DNA from: Winslowiella toletana
Lineage (GTDB): Bacteria; Pseudomonadota; Gammaproteobacteria; Enterobacterales; Enterobacteriaceae
Reading direction: 5' to 3'
Assembly: GCF_032164335.1 (NCBI RefSeq)
Contig: NZ_CP134152.1
Location: forward strand, 1,364,001-1,428,000
DNA: 64,000 bases
The position numbers were made by a program, and so were the translations under genes. Position 1 is the stretch's first letter, and every line of letters starts with the position of its first letter. This document shows, one piece after another, positions 29,960 to 38,975 of this stretch. The notes below the pieces were generated by a model that worked only from the letters and a program-made list of their open reading frames with translations, searched no databases and was not told where the DNA came from.

Positions 29960-30973
29960 ATGACGGAAAATTTGATTGAGCGCCTCTCTACGGTGCTGGA
30001 ATCTGAAAAAACGCTTGAAGGCTTTGTTCGTCAGTTGTTGGAAATGCTCGAGCTGGTGACGGAAATGGAGTCGACCTATCTGACGCGTATTGATGCTGAT
30101 GGTATCCAGCAGCAGATTTTATTCTCGCGTAACAGCAAAGAGATGCAGATCCCTGAAGGATTGACCGTGCCGTGGGAAGATACCTTATGCAAACGTGCGC
30201 TGGATGAAGGCCGTCCATTTAACCGTGACGTGCCAGGAACCTGGGGTGATTCGCAGGCGGCAAAGCAGCTGGGCATCACCACTTATATCAGTACTCCGGT
30301 GATGCTGGGTGAGGGCGACCTTTATGGCACGCTTTGTGCTGCCAGCAGTCAGAGTCACCCCCTTTCTCCGCGTGCAGAGCAGGTGTTACAACTTTTTGCC
30401 GAGCTGATTGGCCAGTACATCCACAAAGAGCAGCTGCTACAGCAATTGCAGGAAGCCAATGCCGCACTGACTGCGGTTAGCTTTACTGATGAGCTTACCA
30501 GCCTGCCCAACCGACGGGCGGTTTTCGAGCAGATGCCGAAGCTTTTCTCCCGCGCCTGTGCTGACTCACGTTATGTGCTGGTGGCATTTGCCGACCTGGA
30601 CGGTTTCAAACAAATTAACGATCGCTACGGACATGAAGCCGGCGACGCTTTTTTGAAATCCATCGCCCAGCGCCTGCGACAGCAAGCCACCAGCGATGAA
30701 GTACTGGGGCGGTTGGGAGGGGATGAATTTATTATGGCGATGGCTGGGCCGGAAATTTATGATCAGGCTATTGATGCTGCCGGGGCATTTAAAGCCAGGC
30801 TTGCGGCATTACTGAGCGGAGAATATCAGCTCGAATCCTGCTTTATCGATTACGCGGGTGCCAGCATTGGCGTAATTGTCGCTAATCCGGCAATTGCCAC
30901 TCCGGATATGGCGGTACGCGCTGCGGATGCGGTGATGTATGAAGATAAAAAACGTCGTAGAGCCTCACACTGA
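29960..30973 (+). CDS. GAF-GGDEF diguanylate cyclase
   Basis: 337 residues from the ATG at 29960; the frame is open 26 codons further up but that part has no ribosome-binding site and looks non-coding. Residues about 15-165 form a GAF sensor domain (LEGFVRQLLEMLELVTEMESTYLTRI; TYISTPVMLGEGDLYGTLC). After a short helix, the GGDEF domain begins FTDELTSLPNRRAV and has an intact GGDEF at 253-257, so it should make cyclic di-GMP. The product-inhibition RxxD motif is absent (ATSD in its place). No membrane segment, so cytoplasmic. The GAF ligand is unknown. Confidence 0.9.
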   Translation: MTENLIERLSTVLESEKTLEGFVRQLLEMLELVTEMESTYLTRIDADGIQQQILFSRNSKEMQIPEGLTVPWEDTLCKRALDEGRPFNRDVPGTWGDSQAAKQLGITTYISTPVMLGEGDLYGTLCAASSQSHPLSPRAEQVLQLFAELIGQYIHKEQLLQQLQEANAALTAVSFTDELTSLPNRRAVFEQMPKLFSRACADSRYVLVAFADLDGFKQINDRYGHEAGDAFLKSIAQRLRQQATSDEVLGRLGGDEFIMAMAGPEIYDQAIDAAGAFKARLAALLSGEYQLESCFIDYAGASIGVIVANPAIATPDMAVRAADAVMYEDKKRRRASH

Positions 30974-30981
30974 CCGCCTGC

Positions 30982-31000
30982 GGGAGCCGAAACGGCTCCC
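30982..31000 (+). terminator. Hairpin after diguanylate cyclase
   Basis: GGGAGCCG-aaa-CGGCTCCC, an 8-bp perfect stem nine bases past the stop. It lacks a T tract, so termination efficiency is uncertain. Confidence 0.55.
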
Positions 31001-31263
31001 CTGAACTATCCAGTTATGCCATAAACCTCGCGAACATCACCTCTTTTTATATTTCTGATATCAATAATTTTCATCTTTTCATTGCGGGCAGGTAATACAT
31101 TAGCCTTAATTTGTATGACGTTAACATCACATTTATCACTTTAACTGGTGGTTAATTTGTTGATTTTAAGTGATTTTATATTGGTCTTAAGAAAGTAAGT
31201 TCAACGTCAGACAAAAATTGTTATCTGAGTCGCAAAATCTAAATAAAAAAATCTTCTTATGTT

Positions 31264-31344
31264 TAGAGTGACATTGGTCACATCAATTCAGGTCTCATAA
31301 ATATATAAAACCATGCTTTATTAAAAATGAAACATCGGTTCATT
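31264..31344 (+). promoter_or_regulatory. CRP box, -10 element and KdgR-like operator of the pectin operon
   Basis: GTGA-CATTGG-TCACA (31267-31282) is a strong CRP site. TATAAA at 31304-31309 predicts a start near 31316, which places the CRP centre at about -41.5, the class II position. AATGAAAC-ATC-GGTTCATT (31326-31344) matches the KdgR consensus (AATGAAAC-N3-GTTTCATT, from memory) with one mismatch and lies just after the predicted start, where a repressor would block transcription. The rest of the 30974-31366 spacer is AT-rich and without a gene. Confidence 0.7.
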
Positions 31345-31366
31345 AATTTCAAGAGACCTGAATGTT

Positions 31367-32938
31367 ATGAATAAAAAAACGATACTTTTGGAAGATGGGC
31401 GGAAAGTCACGCTGGGGCATCAACTGGCTTATGGCGGAGGCAATTTGCTGGGAAGTGGCGCCCTGGCGATTGCCGGTGCGTGGTTACTCTATTTTTATAC
31501 CACCTTCTGCGGGCTGACACTGCTGGAGGCAGCATTTATCTTTTCGGTGGCCAGCGTGATCGACGCCATCAGTAATCCTCTTATGGGCTACCTCAGCGAC
31601 AACTTTGGCAATACCTGGCTGGGCAAGCGTTTTGGTCGTCGACGTTTCTTCCTGCTGATTGGCGCACCGTTAATGATGTTCTACCCGCTGCTGTGGGTGG
31701 AAGGCTTTGGCTTCTGGTATTACCTGACCACTTACGTCATTTTTGAGCTGATTTATACTTCGGTGATGGTGCCGTATGAAACCCTCGCCACCGAAATGAC
31801 CGACGATTTTGCGGTGCGCAGCAAACTGACCGGCTATAAAGCCATGTTCGGTAAAATTGCTAACTTCCTTGCAGCATTTATTCCCGGACAATTTATCCTG
31901 CTGTACGGTAAAGACTCTGCGCAGCCTTTTCTGTATACCGGCATAACCTATGGGCTGATCCTGTTCGTGGCGGTGGCACTGCTGCACGGCTTCTCATGGG
32001 AGCGAAAAGATACCGGAATCAAGGCGATAAAGCAGAAAAAGACCCTGTGGAAGACGATAGTGGCGCTGGCGCGCGATATGCAGTCGACATTCTATCTGCG
32101 AGTGTTTCGTAAGCATCTCGGCATGTACCTGTTTGGTTTTGGCGCTGAATGGCTGTTTGCTTCCGTCTTTACCTACTATGTTATTTTTGTGCTGCAATAC
32201 GACCCGGCAATCCTTGCCGGACTGAACAGCCTGAATGCCATTCTGCAACTGTTCTCCACCGCGATTTTTATTGGCATCTGCGTCAAGTTTGGCTTTAGTA
32301 AACCTTACACCTGGGCGCTGTTAATCGTGGTCTTCGCGGTGTGCTGTTACAGCTTATTGCATTTCCTGCAATTACCGGCGCATCTGGCAACCATGGCGAT
32401 CATTGGGGTAACCGTCATCTTTGGTCTGGGAACCGGCGGCGTGTATTACATTCCGTGGACGGTCTACACCTTCCTGGCGGACGTGGATGAAGTGTTTACC
32501 GGCCGTCGCCGTGAGGGCATTTATGCCGGTGCCATGACCTTCGCCGGCAAAATCGTGCGCTCAATTATCGTCTTTGCGATGGGCGCTCTGCTCAGCTATT
32601 ACGGCTTCCAGTCGAAATCTCATGTACAGCCGGAAAGCGCGATTACCGCGATTTCGTGGGTGTTCTTCGGTGGCGTAATTGTGCTGGCGCTGGTGGCCAT
32701 TTTCTTTAGTCGCCAGATGACCCTCGATCGCAAAACTCACCGCGTCGTGCTGGAAGAGGTGGCACGAATTAAAGCCGGTGGTGAGCTGAGTGCCATTAAA
32801 CCCGAAGTGCGCGAAGTCATCGAAACTCTGGTGGGATATCCCTACGAGCAGTGCTGGGGCAACAGCGATATCTCGCGGAAAATGAAGCTGGCTGAAGAGG
32901 CCGCGCCAGCGATGCCGGAACAGCTGCCACAACGTTAA
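31367..32938 (+). CDS. GPH-family oligosaccharide transporter (TogT-like)
   Basis: 523-residue inner-membrane permease of the glycoside-pentoside-hexuronide family: 12 hydrophobic segments, SNPLMGYLSDNFGNTWLGKRFGRRRFF (motif A region) and a long hydrophilic C-terminal tail from about residue 455. As the first gene of an operon with an exopolygalacturonate lyase and a KdgM porin behind a KdgR-like operator, it most likely imports oligogalacturonides or unsaturated digalacturonate, as Dickeya TogT does. Substrate is inferred from context. Confidence 0.85.
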   Translation: MNKKTILLEDGRKVTLGHQLAYGGGNLLGSGALAIAGAWLLYFYTTFCGLTLLEAAFIFSVASVIDAISNPLMGYLSDNFGNTWLGKRFGRRRFFLLIGAPLMMFYPLLWVEGFGFWYYLTTYVIFELIYTSVMVPYETLATEMTDDFAVRSKLTGYKAMFGKIANFLAAFIPGQFILLYGKDSAQPFLYTGITYGLILFVAVALLHGFSWERKDTGIKAIKQKKTLWKTIVALARDMQSTFYLRVFRKHLGMYLFGFGAEWLFASVFTYYVIFVLQYDPAILAGLNSLNAILQLFSTAIFIGICVKFGFSKPYTWALLIVVFAVCCYSLLHFLQLPAHLATMAIIGVTVIFGLGTGGVYYIPWTVYTFLADVDEVFTGRRREGIYAGAMTFAGKIVRSIIVFAMGALLSYYGFQSKSHVQPESAITAISWVFFGGVIVLALVAIFFSRQMTLDRKTHRVVLEEVARIKAGGELSAIKPEVREVIETLVGYPYEQCWGNSDISRKMKLAEEAAPAMPEQLPQR

Positions 32939-32963
32939 TCCACTCCACTTGCTGATCAATACA

Positions 32964-32984
32964 TTCCTGCCCATTGGGCAGGAA
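32964..32984. other. Intercistronic hairpin
   Basis: TTCCTGCCC-att-GGGCAGGAA, a 9-bp perfect stem between the transporter and lyase genes, without a T tract. Likely a message-stabilising or attenuating structure inside the operon. Confidence 0.5.
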
Positions 32985-33012
32985 GGGATGAACACGTTTT
33001 AAGGAAAGAGAA

Positions 33013-35094
33013 ATGAGGAAATTAACGGTCATTTCCGCATCGCTGTTTATGCTGGGCATCAGTTGCAGCGCAGCCAGTCAGTTACCTGACAGCAATAAGC
33101 TGGTGTGGCGAGCCATCGCCTTTGGTCAGTCGACCGATGTGAATTTTGCTACCAATGTTTTGCCGGAGAAAATCGGTGTCAATAATGTGACGCGGGAGAA
33201 TGGTCAGCCGGTTCCGGCGCAAGGCGGCAAGCTGATCACGCCGGTTAATATTGAAAGCCGTGGCGGTAAGATTGGTAACAGCCATGACGGCCTGACGTTT
33301 TATTACACCCGATTGCCCGCCAGCGCCAATATGCAGCTGGATGCCGAGATCAGCGTCGAGCAATTTGGTCCGGAAAATGGGGCGCTGCCTGCCGGGCAGG
33401 AGGGCGCAGGCCTGCTGGTCAGGGATGTGCTGGGCCAGCCGCGCTCAGAGAAGCTGAAACCGGGTTACGAAGAGTTTCCGGCCGCTGCCAATATGGTGAT
33501 GAATGCGCTGCTTACCGAGGATAAGAAATCTCATTATCTGCTACAGATAACGCAAATCGCGCGTAACGGTGTAAAAAATCCCTGGGGCAATGCCGGGGTG
33601 GAGATGGTGCGCGAGGCATACCATCACCGCCTGGATATCCGTCAGACGCCGCGTTTTCGTCTGCGGCTGGCGCGTACCAACGACGGTTTTATCGCCGGTT
33701 GGGCTCCAGCGGGCAGTGACCAGTGGGTCACTCAGCGTACGGGTGATGCAGATCGGGTGCTGGTACAGGACAAAACCGGCTATTACGTCGGCTTTTTTGC
33801 CTCGCGCAATGCACGGATTACCGTTCATCAGGCCAGCCTGACGCTGAGTGAGCATCAGGCGACAGCAACAGAGACATTTACGCCTGCGCGCCAGGCGGCA
33901 AAGGTTGAGATTGCCTCTTCAACGCTGGCAGCGCGACCGGATTACCGCTTCCAGTTGCGCAGTAATCAACCGGGTAAGCTGACGGTCAGCGTTAACGGCC
34001 AACCACTGGTGCAGGATCAAGCGATAAAAGCCGGTGAGATGCAGTCGCTGGCGCTCAGGATCGCTGCTGAACCCCGGAAGATCGACTGGCGTCTGGTGAC
34101 CGACAGCGATGAAACCCTGACTGATAAGCTGACGGTTAAGCCGGTAAAGCTGGCCGATGCCGATAATCTTTATGTATCGCCACAGGGCAAGGCTGATAAT
34201 AACGGCAGTCGTGAGCAGCCACTGGATTTTGCGACTGCGGCTTCCGCACTGTCACCGGGTGGAACCCTGTGGCTGGCTGATGGTGATTATCCCCTGACCA
34301 CGCTGCCTGCCAGCGCCAGCGGCACGCCTCAGCAGGCGAAAAAACTGCGTCCGCTCGGTAAGCATGCGGTGTTTTATGGGCTTAATCTTGCCGCCAGCCA
34401 CTGGGATATTCAGGGGATTAGCGTGACGGCTAAAAGCTTCAATATTTCCGGCAGTTATAATCATATCGATCGGGTAGTGGCACACCATGCTGACGACACC
34501 GGTATCTGGGTGGCTTCACCGCCGGATGTGGGACGCGCACTGTGGGCCAGCCACAATATCATTTCCAACTCTGAGTCTTATGCTAATCAGGATCCCGGCC
34601 AGATAAACGCCGATGGCTTTGCGGTGAAAATGCGCGTCGGAGAGGGCAATAAACTGATTGCCTGTTTCGCCCATGATAATGTTGACGATGGTTTTGACCT
34701 GTTTAATAAAATCGAAGACGGCCCAAATGGCCGGGTGATTATCGAGAAAAGTATCTCGCTGCGTAATCGTAATAATGGTTTTAAACTCGGCGGCGAAGGT
34801 TTGCCGGTCGCACATCAGGTGTCGGACAGTGTGGCGATAGAGAATGGCATGGATGGCTTCACCGATAACTTTAATCCGGGTGCATTACTGGTGCGGAATA
34901 ATATTGCGGTCGACAATAAACGCTTTAATTATCTTTTCCGTCCCGGCCCCTACACCCAGCCAGATAAACAGGGGCAGCTGGAAGGTAATATTTCCTTGCG
35001 AACTTCACCCGCGCAATATGCCGATGCGGTAACCGGTCGTCTGAAAAATAATCACTTTCTGACGCTGGATGATAATAAACAAACAGCGAAATAA
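33013..35094 (+). CDS. pelX: PL9 exopolygalacturonate lyase (PelX-like)
   Basis: 693 residues with a Sec signal (residues 1-21). Residues about 22-385 are beta-rich accessory domains. The C-terminal right-handed beta-helix carries the polysaccharide lyase family 9 pattern: NADGFAVKMRVGEGN, DNVDDGFDLF, and NRNNGFKLGGEG, where Lys591 corresponds to the catalytic base of PL9 enzymes. It is likely periplasmic and cleaves oligogalacturonides from the reducing end to unsaturated digalacturonate. AAGGA lies ten bases before the ATG. Other PL9 substrates cannot be fully excluded. Confidence 0.85.
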   Translation: MRKLTVISASLFMLGISCSAASQLPDSNKLVWRAIAFGQSTDVNFATNVLPEKIGVNNVTRENGQPVPAQGGKLITPVNIESRGGKIGNSHDGLTFYYTRLPASANMQLDAEISVEQFGPENGALPAGQEGAGLLVRDVLGQPRSEKLKPGYEEFPAAANMVMNALLTEDKKSHYLLQITQIARNGVKNPWGNAGVEMVREAYHHRLDIRQTPRFRLRLARTNDGFIAGWAPAGSDQWVTQRTGDADRVLVQDKTGYYVGFFASRNARITVHQASLTLSEHQATATETFTPARQAAKVEIASSTLAARPDYRFQLRSNQPGKLTVSVNGQPLVQDQAIKAGEMQSLALRIAAEPRKIDWRLVTDSDETLTDKLTVKPVKLADADNLYVSPQGKADNNGSREQPLDFATAASALSPGGTLWLADGDYPLTTLPASASGTPQQAKKLRPLGKHAVFYGLNLAASHWDIQGISVTAKSFNISGSYNHIDRVVAHHADDTGIWVASPPDVGRALWASHNIISNSESYANQDPGQINADGFAVKMRVGEGNKLIACFAHDNVDDGFDLFNKIEDGPNGRVIIEKSISLRNRNNGFKLGGEGLPVAHQVSDSVAIENGMDGFTDNFNPGALLVRNNIAVDNKRFNYLFRPGPYTQPDKQGQLEGNISLRTSPAQYADAVTGRLKNNHFLTLDDNKQTAK

Positions 35095-35140
35095 TAAAAC
35101 CTGACGTAACACGAATAAAAAATACCAATGGGGTTTTGTA

Positions 35141-35821
35141 ATGACTAAACAGACATTAATGATCTGCGGGTTACTGCTGTGTTCTTTTCAGGCTGCGGCG
35201 GTCACGCTGGATGTGCGGCATGAGTGGCAGGATGACAGCAAGGTCCACAAGGATCGCTTTTCCGTCTCCCATCGTTTTGACAACGGTATTGGTTTCTCGC
35301 TGGAAGCGAAATGGAAGTCGGGCGGCGATAATAGCAATAAAGCATTCCACGATATCGTCAGTAACGGCACGGAAAACAGCATCAACTATCAATATAAGAT
35401 CACGCCGGAGTGGTTTATTCAGCCGGGATTCACGCTCGAATCATCCAGCAACAGCAGCATCTATAAACCCTTTTTAACCACCGGTTACGCCTTTGATAGC
35501 GGGATTTATTTAAATGGACGTTACCGCTACGAATATAAACGTGTTTCAGATGAAGGGAAAGAAGATGAGAAAACCAATCGCGGTGAGTTCTGGCTGGGAT
35601 ATCGCTATCAGGACTGGCGTTTTGAATATAATTTCATCTATAAACACAGCGATCAAATTCGTTTCGATAATAAAAAGTGGGACTATGAACATAATGTGAA
35701 AGCATTGTGGAAGCTGAATAAAAACTGGGCTCCCTATACCGAACTGGGGAATATCAGCGTGCGTAAAACCAGCGACGAGCGGCAGACGCGCTTTCGCGTC
35801 GGCGTACAATACAGTTTTTAA
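35141..35821 (+). CDS. kdgM: KdgM-family oligogalacturonate porin
   Basis: 226 residues. Signal peptide 1-20 (ending QAAA|V). The mature protein is a short-strand beta-barrel of alternating charged and aromatic residues, with VTLDVRHEWQDDSKVHKDRFSVSHRF at the start, LGYRYQDWRFEYNFIYK in the middle and a terminal Phe. This is the KdgM/NanC monomeric porin family for acidic oligosaccharides. It completes the pectin operon: outer-membrane entry, periplasmic cleavage, inner-membrane uptake. Confidence 0.9.
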   Translation: MTKQTLMICGLLLCSFQAAAVTLDVRHEWQDDSKVHKDRFSVSHRFDNGIGFSLEAKWKSGGDNSNKAFHDIVSNGTENSINYQYKITPEWFIQPGFTLESSSNSSIYKPFLTTGYAFDSGIYLNGRYRYEYKRVSDEGKEDEKTNRGEFWLGYRYQDWRFEYNFIYKHSDQIRFDNKKWDYEHNVKALWKLNKNWAPYTELGNISVRKTSDERQTRFRVGVQYSF

Positions 35822-35851
35822 CGCTGATGATGTGCTTTAAAAGTCAATCGC

Positions 35852-35884
35852 GCAGCAAACCGGTGTCGTTTACCGGCTGCTGCA
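35852..35884. terminator. Possible bidirectional hairpin
   Basis: An imperfect dyad (GCAGCAAACCGGT against ACCGGCTGCTGC) lies between the stops of the convergent porin and melB genes. One arm has an extra base and no T tract is present, so this is tentative. Confidence 0.35.
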
Positions 35885-35891
35885 CGTCGGA

Positions 35892-37331
35892 TTATCCCTT
35901 AACCGTAGTGGGCTCGCCAGCGACCGGATGAGTGTCGCTGCTTACCGCCGCCGCGCGTGCTGCGGCATCAACCGGTTCGTCATATTTGCGCTTCAGATGA
36001 TTTTGCACCTGCTGAAGTAACGCACCGTCGAGGGTGTAGTGTCGCAGATAGACCCACAGCGTCAGGCCAAAGAACAGCATCGGTACCACAATCATGATGC
36101 CCTGCATGCCCATTATGGTACTGGCAGTTTGCGGCACGCCAGCCTGATAACCGGCCGCTCCCAGCAGCACGCCAATCACCAGCCCGGCAAAAGCTGCACC
36201 GGCCTTGACCACCATGGTTTGCACCGCAAAAGCGATACTTTCGATGCGCATGCCCAGCGCGTAGTCGCCATAGTCGACGGTGTCGGCAACCATAATCACC
36301 AGCAATACCCAGAAGAAAGCGCCGCCGCTGTTAGCCATAATGCCGGACAGCGCAATCAGCGTCGCGCTCTGCGGCGCATACAGTCCAACGTACAGCAGCA
36401 GCAGGCAGCTCAGCACCGGTAACACCGAGGCGCTAATCCATAACACCCGGCGCGAAAAGCGCTTCGCCAGCATCGGGAACAGCGCAATGGTCGCCAGGTT
36501 AGCGATTCCGGCATACATCATATACCAGGGGAAAAGCTCTTCCCGACCGACGACATACTTGAAGTAGTAAATGGCAAATGACTGAATGACGTTATGCGCC
36601 ATATTCCATGAAAGGGCCATAACCAGCAGCGCAAACAGCGGTTTATTGCGCACAATCATCATCAGCACGCTTTTCAGACCATGCTGCACCTGCGTCGCGC
36701 CATGGTGCGATGAGGAGTATTTCTCTTTAACGTTGACCAGCGTAACAAGCGTGGAGAGGATAAAAAAGAACACCAGAATAAAGGTAAAGCGCATAAAGCC
36801 GTCGCCCTGATGCCCTTGCCCCAGCAGGTTTATCAGCGGCAGGCCAATTACGCCGGTGAGATAACCCGCGCTGCTGGCAAAAAAGCGCGGCCAGGGAATC
36901 AGTGCTTCGCGCTCGCGCTTATCGACGGTGATGCAGGGCACCAGTGACCAGAACGGCACATCCATTATGGTGTAGGTAAAGCCCCAGAGAATGTAAGTCA
37001 CCCAGATATAAGCAATCAGCGCGCCACCGGAGAAGTTGTGCGCGCAGAATACGCTGATCAGCACCACGGAATTGACCAGGGTGCCAATCAGAATCCACGG
37101 TTTAAATTTACCCCAGCGTGTGCGGGTGCGTTCGACGATCCAGCCCATAACCGGATCAAGCAGCGCATCCAGAATTCGCGCTACCAGAAACAGTGAAGCT
37201 ACCATACTGACGGATATGCCGACGACATCGGTATAGTAGTACATCAGGTACATATAAATAATCCCGATGGCAAAGTCTTTACCAAAGGCACCGAATCCAT
37301 AGCTGATTTTAGTTTTTAACGATACGCTCAT
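35892..37331 (-). CDS. melB: Melibiose carrier MelB
   Basis: 479-residue GPH-family sugar:cation symporter, similar to E. coli MelB from the start (KISYGFGAFGKDFAIGIIYMYLMYYYTDVVGISV) through WVTYILWGFTYTIMDVPFWSLVP and the IMVADTVDYGDY segment. The cation-binding Asp residues in the second and fourth helices (ARILDALLDPVMGW; TIMDVPFWS) are kept. It imports melibiose or related alpha-galactosides with Na+, Li+ or H+. It lies 97 bases downstream of melA, the same order as melAB of E. coli. The C-terminal tail is longer and differs. Confidence 0.93.
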   Translation of the reverse strand: MSVSLKTKISYGFGAFGKDFAIGIIYMYLMYYYTDVVGISVSMVASLFLVARILDALLDPVMGWIVERTRTRWGKFKPWILIGTLVNSVVLISVFCAHNFSGGALIAYIWVTYILWGFTYTIMDVPFWSLVPCITVDKREREALIPWPRFFASSAGYLTGVIGLPLINLLGQGHQGDGFMRFTFILVFFFILSTLVTLVNVKEKYSSSHHGATQVQHGLKSVLMMIVRNKPLFALLVMALSWNMAHNVIQSFAIYYFKYVVGREELFPWYMMYAGIANLATIALFPMLAKRFSRRVLWISASVLPVLSCLLLLYVGLYAPQSATLIALSGIMANSGGAFFWVLLVIMVADTVDYGDYALGMRIESIAFAVQTMVVKAGAAFAGLVIGVLLGAAGYQAGVPQTASTIMGMQGIMIVVPMLFFGLTLWVYLRHYTLDGALLQQVQNHLKRKYDEPVDAAARAAAVSSDTHPVAGEPTTVKG

Positions 37332-37428
37332 GGCTATCTCCGCACGTCCCCGGAGTACCGACGCTGACAGCCAGAAAAACAGCGTCGGCCTCCTTTCTGT
37401 GCGGCTTAATGTAGGGTAGGTGGGGGTA

Positions 37429-38733
37429 TCAGCGGTAAGTCGGCAACCAGTTGCCGTGCGCCTCGATTAACGCGTCGCACAGTCGGATAGTGTCATCGAT
37501 CGACAGCTCAGCCGAGGTATGCGGATCGAGCAGCGCGGCGTGATAGATATGTTCTTTTTTCAGCGTCACGGCTGCTTCTATCGTCAATAACTGGGTGTTG
37601 ATATTGGTGCGGTTGAGCGCCGCCAGCTGCGGAGGCAGATCGCCGACAACGGTTGGCGTGATGCCCTGCGCATCCACCAGGCACGGCACTTCCACGCAGG
37701 CGTCGGTCGGCAGGTTGGTGATCAGCCCACGGTTGAGTACATTCCCGCCAATTTTATACGGCAGGTCAGTTTCCATCGCCTCAATGATATAAGAGGCGTA
37801 TTCATGGCTGCGGTGATGAGTCAGCGCTTCGTCACGGGTTAATTGTTCACGTTGCAGCTGCCAGTTATTGATTTGCTCAATACAGCGACGCGGATACTCA
37901 TCCAGCGGAATATTAAAGCGCTCGATTAACTGCGGATAGTTGCGTTTAATCCAGTAGGGCATATATTCCGCGTTATGCTCAGAAGACTCGGTCACGTAGT
38001 AGCCGAATACCCGCATAATCTCATGACGCACCATATCGTCATGCTTATGCTGCAAGCCGGCGGCGCGGCGTTTAATTTCCGGATAAATATCCTCGCCGTG
38101 GCGCTTAATATCCAGCAGCCACGCCATATGATTGATCCCGGCAATTTGCCAGGTGACGCCGTCGGTTGGCATATCCACCGCCTTCAGCAGCGTCTCGGCG
38201 CAGACCTGCACACTGTGGCACAGCCCAACGGTTTTAATGCCGGTATGACGCAACATCGCGCCGGTCAGTGACGCCATTGGATTGGTGTAGTTAAGGAACC
38301 AGGCGTCCGGACAGACTTGTTCCATGTCGCGGGCGATGTCGAACAGCACAGGAATGGTGCGCAGGGCGCGAAACAGACCGCCAATTCCCAGCGTATCCGC
38401 AATGGTCTGACGCAAACCAAACTGTTTTGGAATGTCAAAGTCGGTGACGGTACAGGGCTGATAACCGCCGACCTGAATCGCATTAATCACATATTTCGCC
38501 CCTTGTAATGCCGCGCGGCGCTGTTCAACGCCGACATATTTTTCAATCGATGCGCGGCCCTGATTAATATTCTGATTAATGTTATTCAGCATATTCCACG
38601 AATCTTGCAAACGACTTTCATCAATATCGTAAAGTGCAATCTGCACATCCGATAATGCCGGTGTTGCCATAATGTCGCCGAGCACATTTTTTGCAAATAC
38701 GGTGCTGCCCGCACCGATAAAAGTGATTTTCAT
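37429..38733 (-). CDS. melA: Alpha-galactosidase MelA, GH4
   Basis: 434 residues. Family GH4 uses NAD and Mn2+ in a redox-elimination mechanism. The N-terminal Rossmann motif is FIGAGSTVFAKN; metal ligands Cys172 and His202 sit in GLCHSVQ and GINHMAW; LNYTNPMA is also typical. Similarity to E. coli MelA runs the whole length (GYEPCTVTDF-like GYQPCTVTDF; FVTESSEH-like YVTESSEH), though it is about 17 residues shorter. Hydrolyses melibiose and other alpha-galactosides in the cytoplasm. First gene of melAB, divergent from an AraC regulator. Confidence 0.93.
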   Translation of the reverse strand: MKITFIGAGSTVFAKNVLGDIMATPALSDVQIALYDIDESRLQDSWNMLNNINQNINQGRASIEKYVGVEQRRAALQGAKYVINAIQVGGYQPCTVTDFDIPKQFGLRQTIADTLGIGGLFRALRTIPVLFDIARDMEQVCPDAWFLNYTNPMASLTGAMLRHTGIKTVGLCHSVQVCAETLLKAVDMPTDGVTWQIAGINHMAWLLDIKRHGEDIYPEIKRRAAGLQHKHDDMVRHEIMRVFGYYVTESSEHNAEYMPYWIKRNYPQLIERFNIPLDEYPRRCIEQINNWQLQREQLTRDEALTHHRSHEYASYIIEAMETDLPYKIGGNVLNRGLITNLPTDACVEVPCLVDAQGITPTVVGDLPPQLAALNRTNINTQLLTIEAAVTLKKEHIYHAALLDPHTSAELSIDDTIRLCDALIEAHGNWLPTYR

Positions 38734-38787
38734 GATTCTTTCCTTTGCCTGTGAATGTTGCGATGGAAAGACTCTAGGCAGAGACTG

Positions 38788-38818
38788 AATTAATGTATAT
38801 GTCGTTTTGTGACATCAA
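38788..38818. promoter_or_regulatory. Dyad in the melA/regulator divergent promoter region
   Basis: ATGTC-gttttgt-GACAT sits within the 242-base space between melA and the AraC-family gene, close to melA. It may be bound by the AraC regulator or help CRP binding (TGTGA is embedded). Assignment is by location only. Confidence 0.3.
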
Positions 38819-38975
38819 TATGGCGAAAAATAAAAGCCGGTAAAAACTGTGAAGTTGTTCTCAAATCATCGGTTAGCAGCAGCGTAGTGCTTGCCAGCAG
38901 CACGGCGGGGCATTACAAACAGCATTATCTATAGGGTTATGTGATGTCGTATATGCGGTAAAACCTGAGGTGAAA

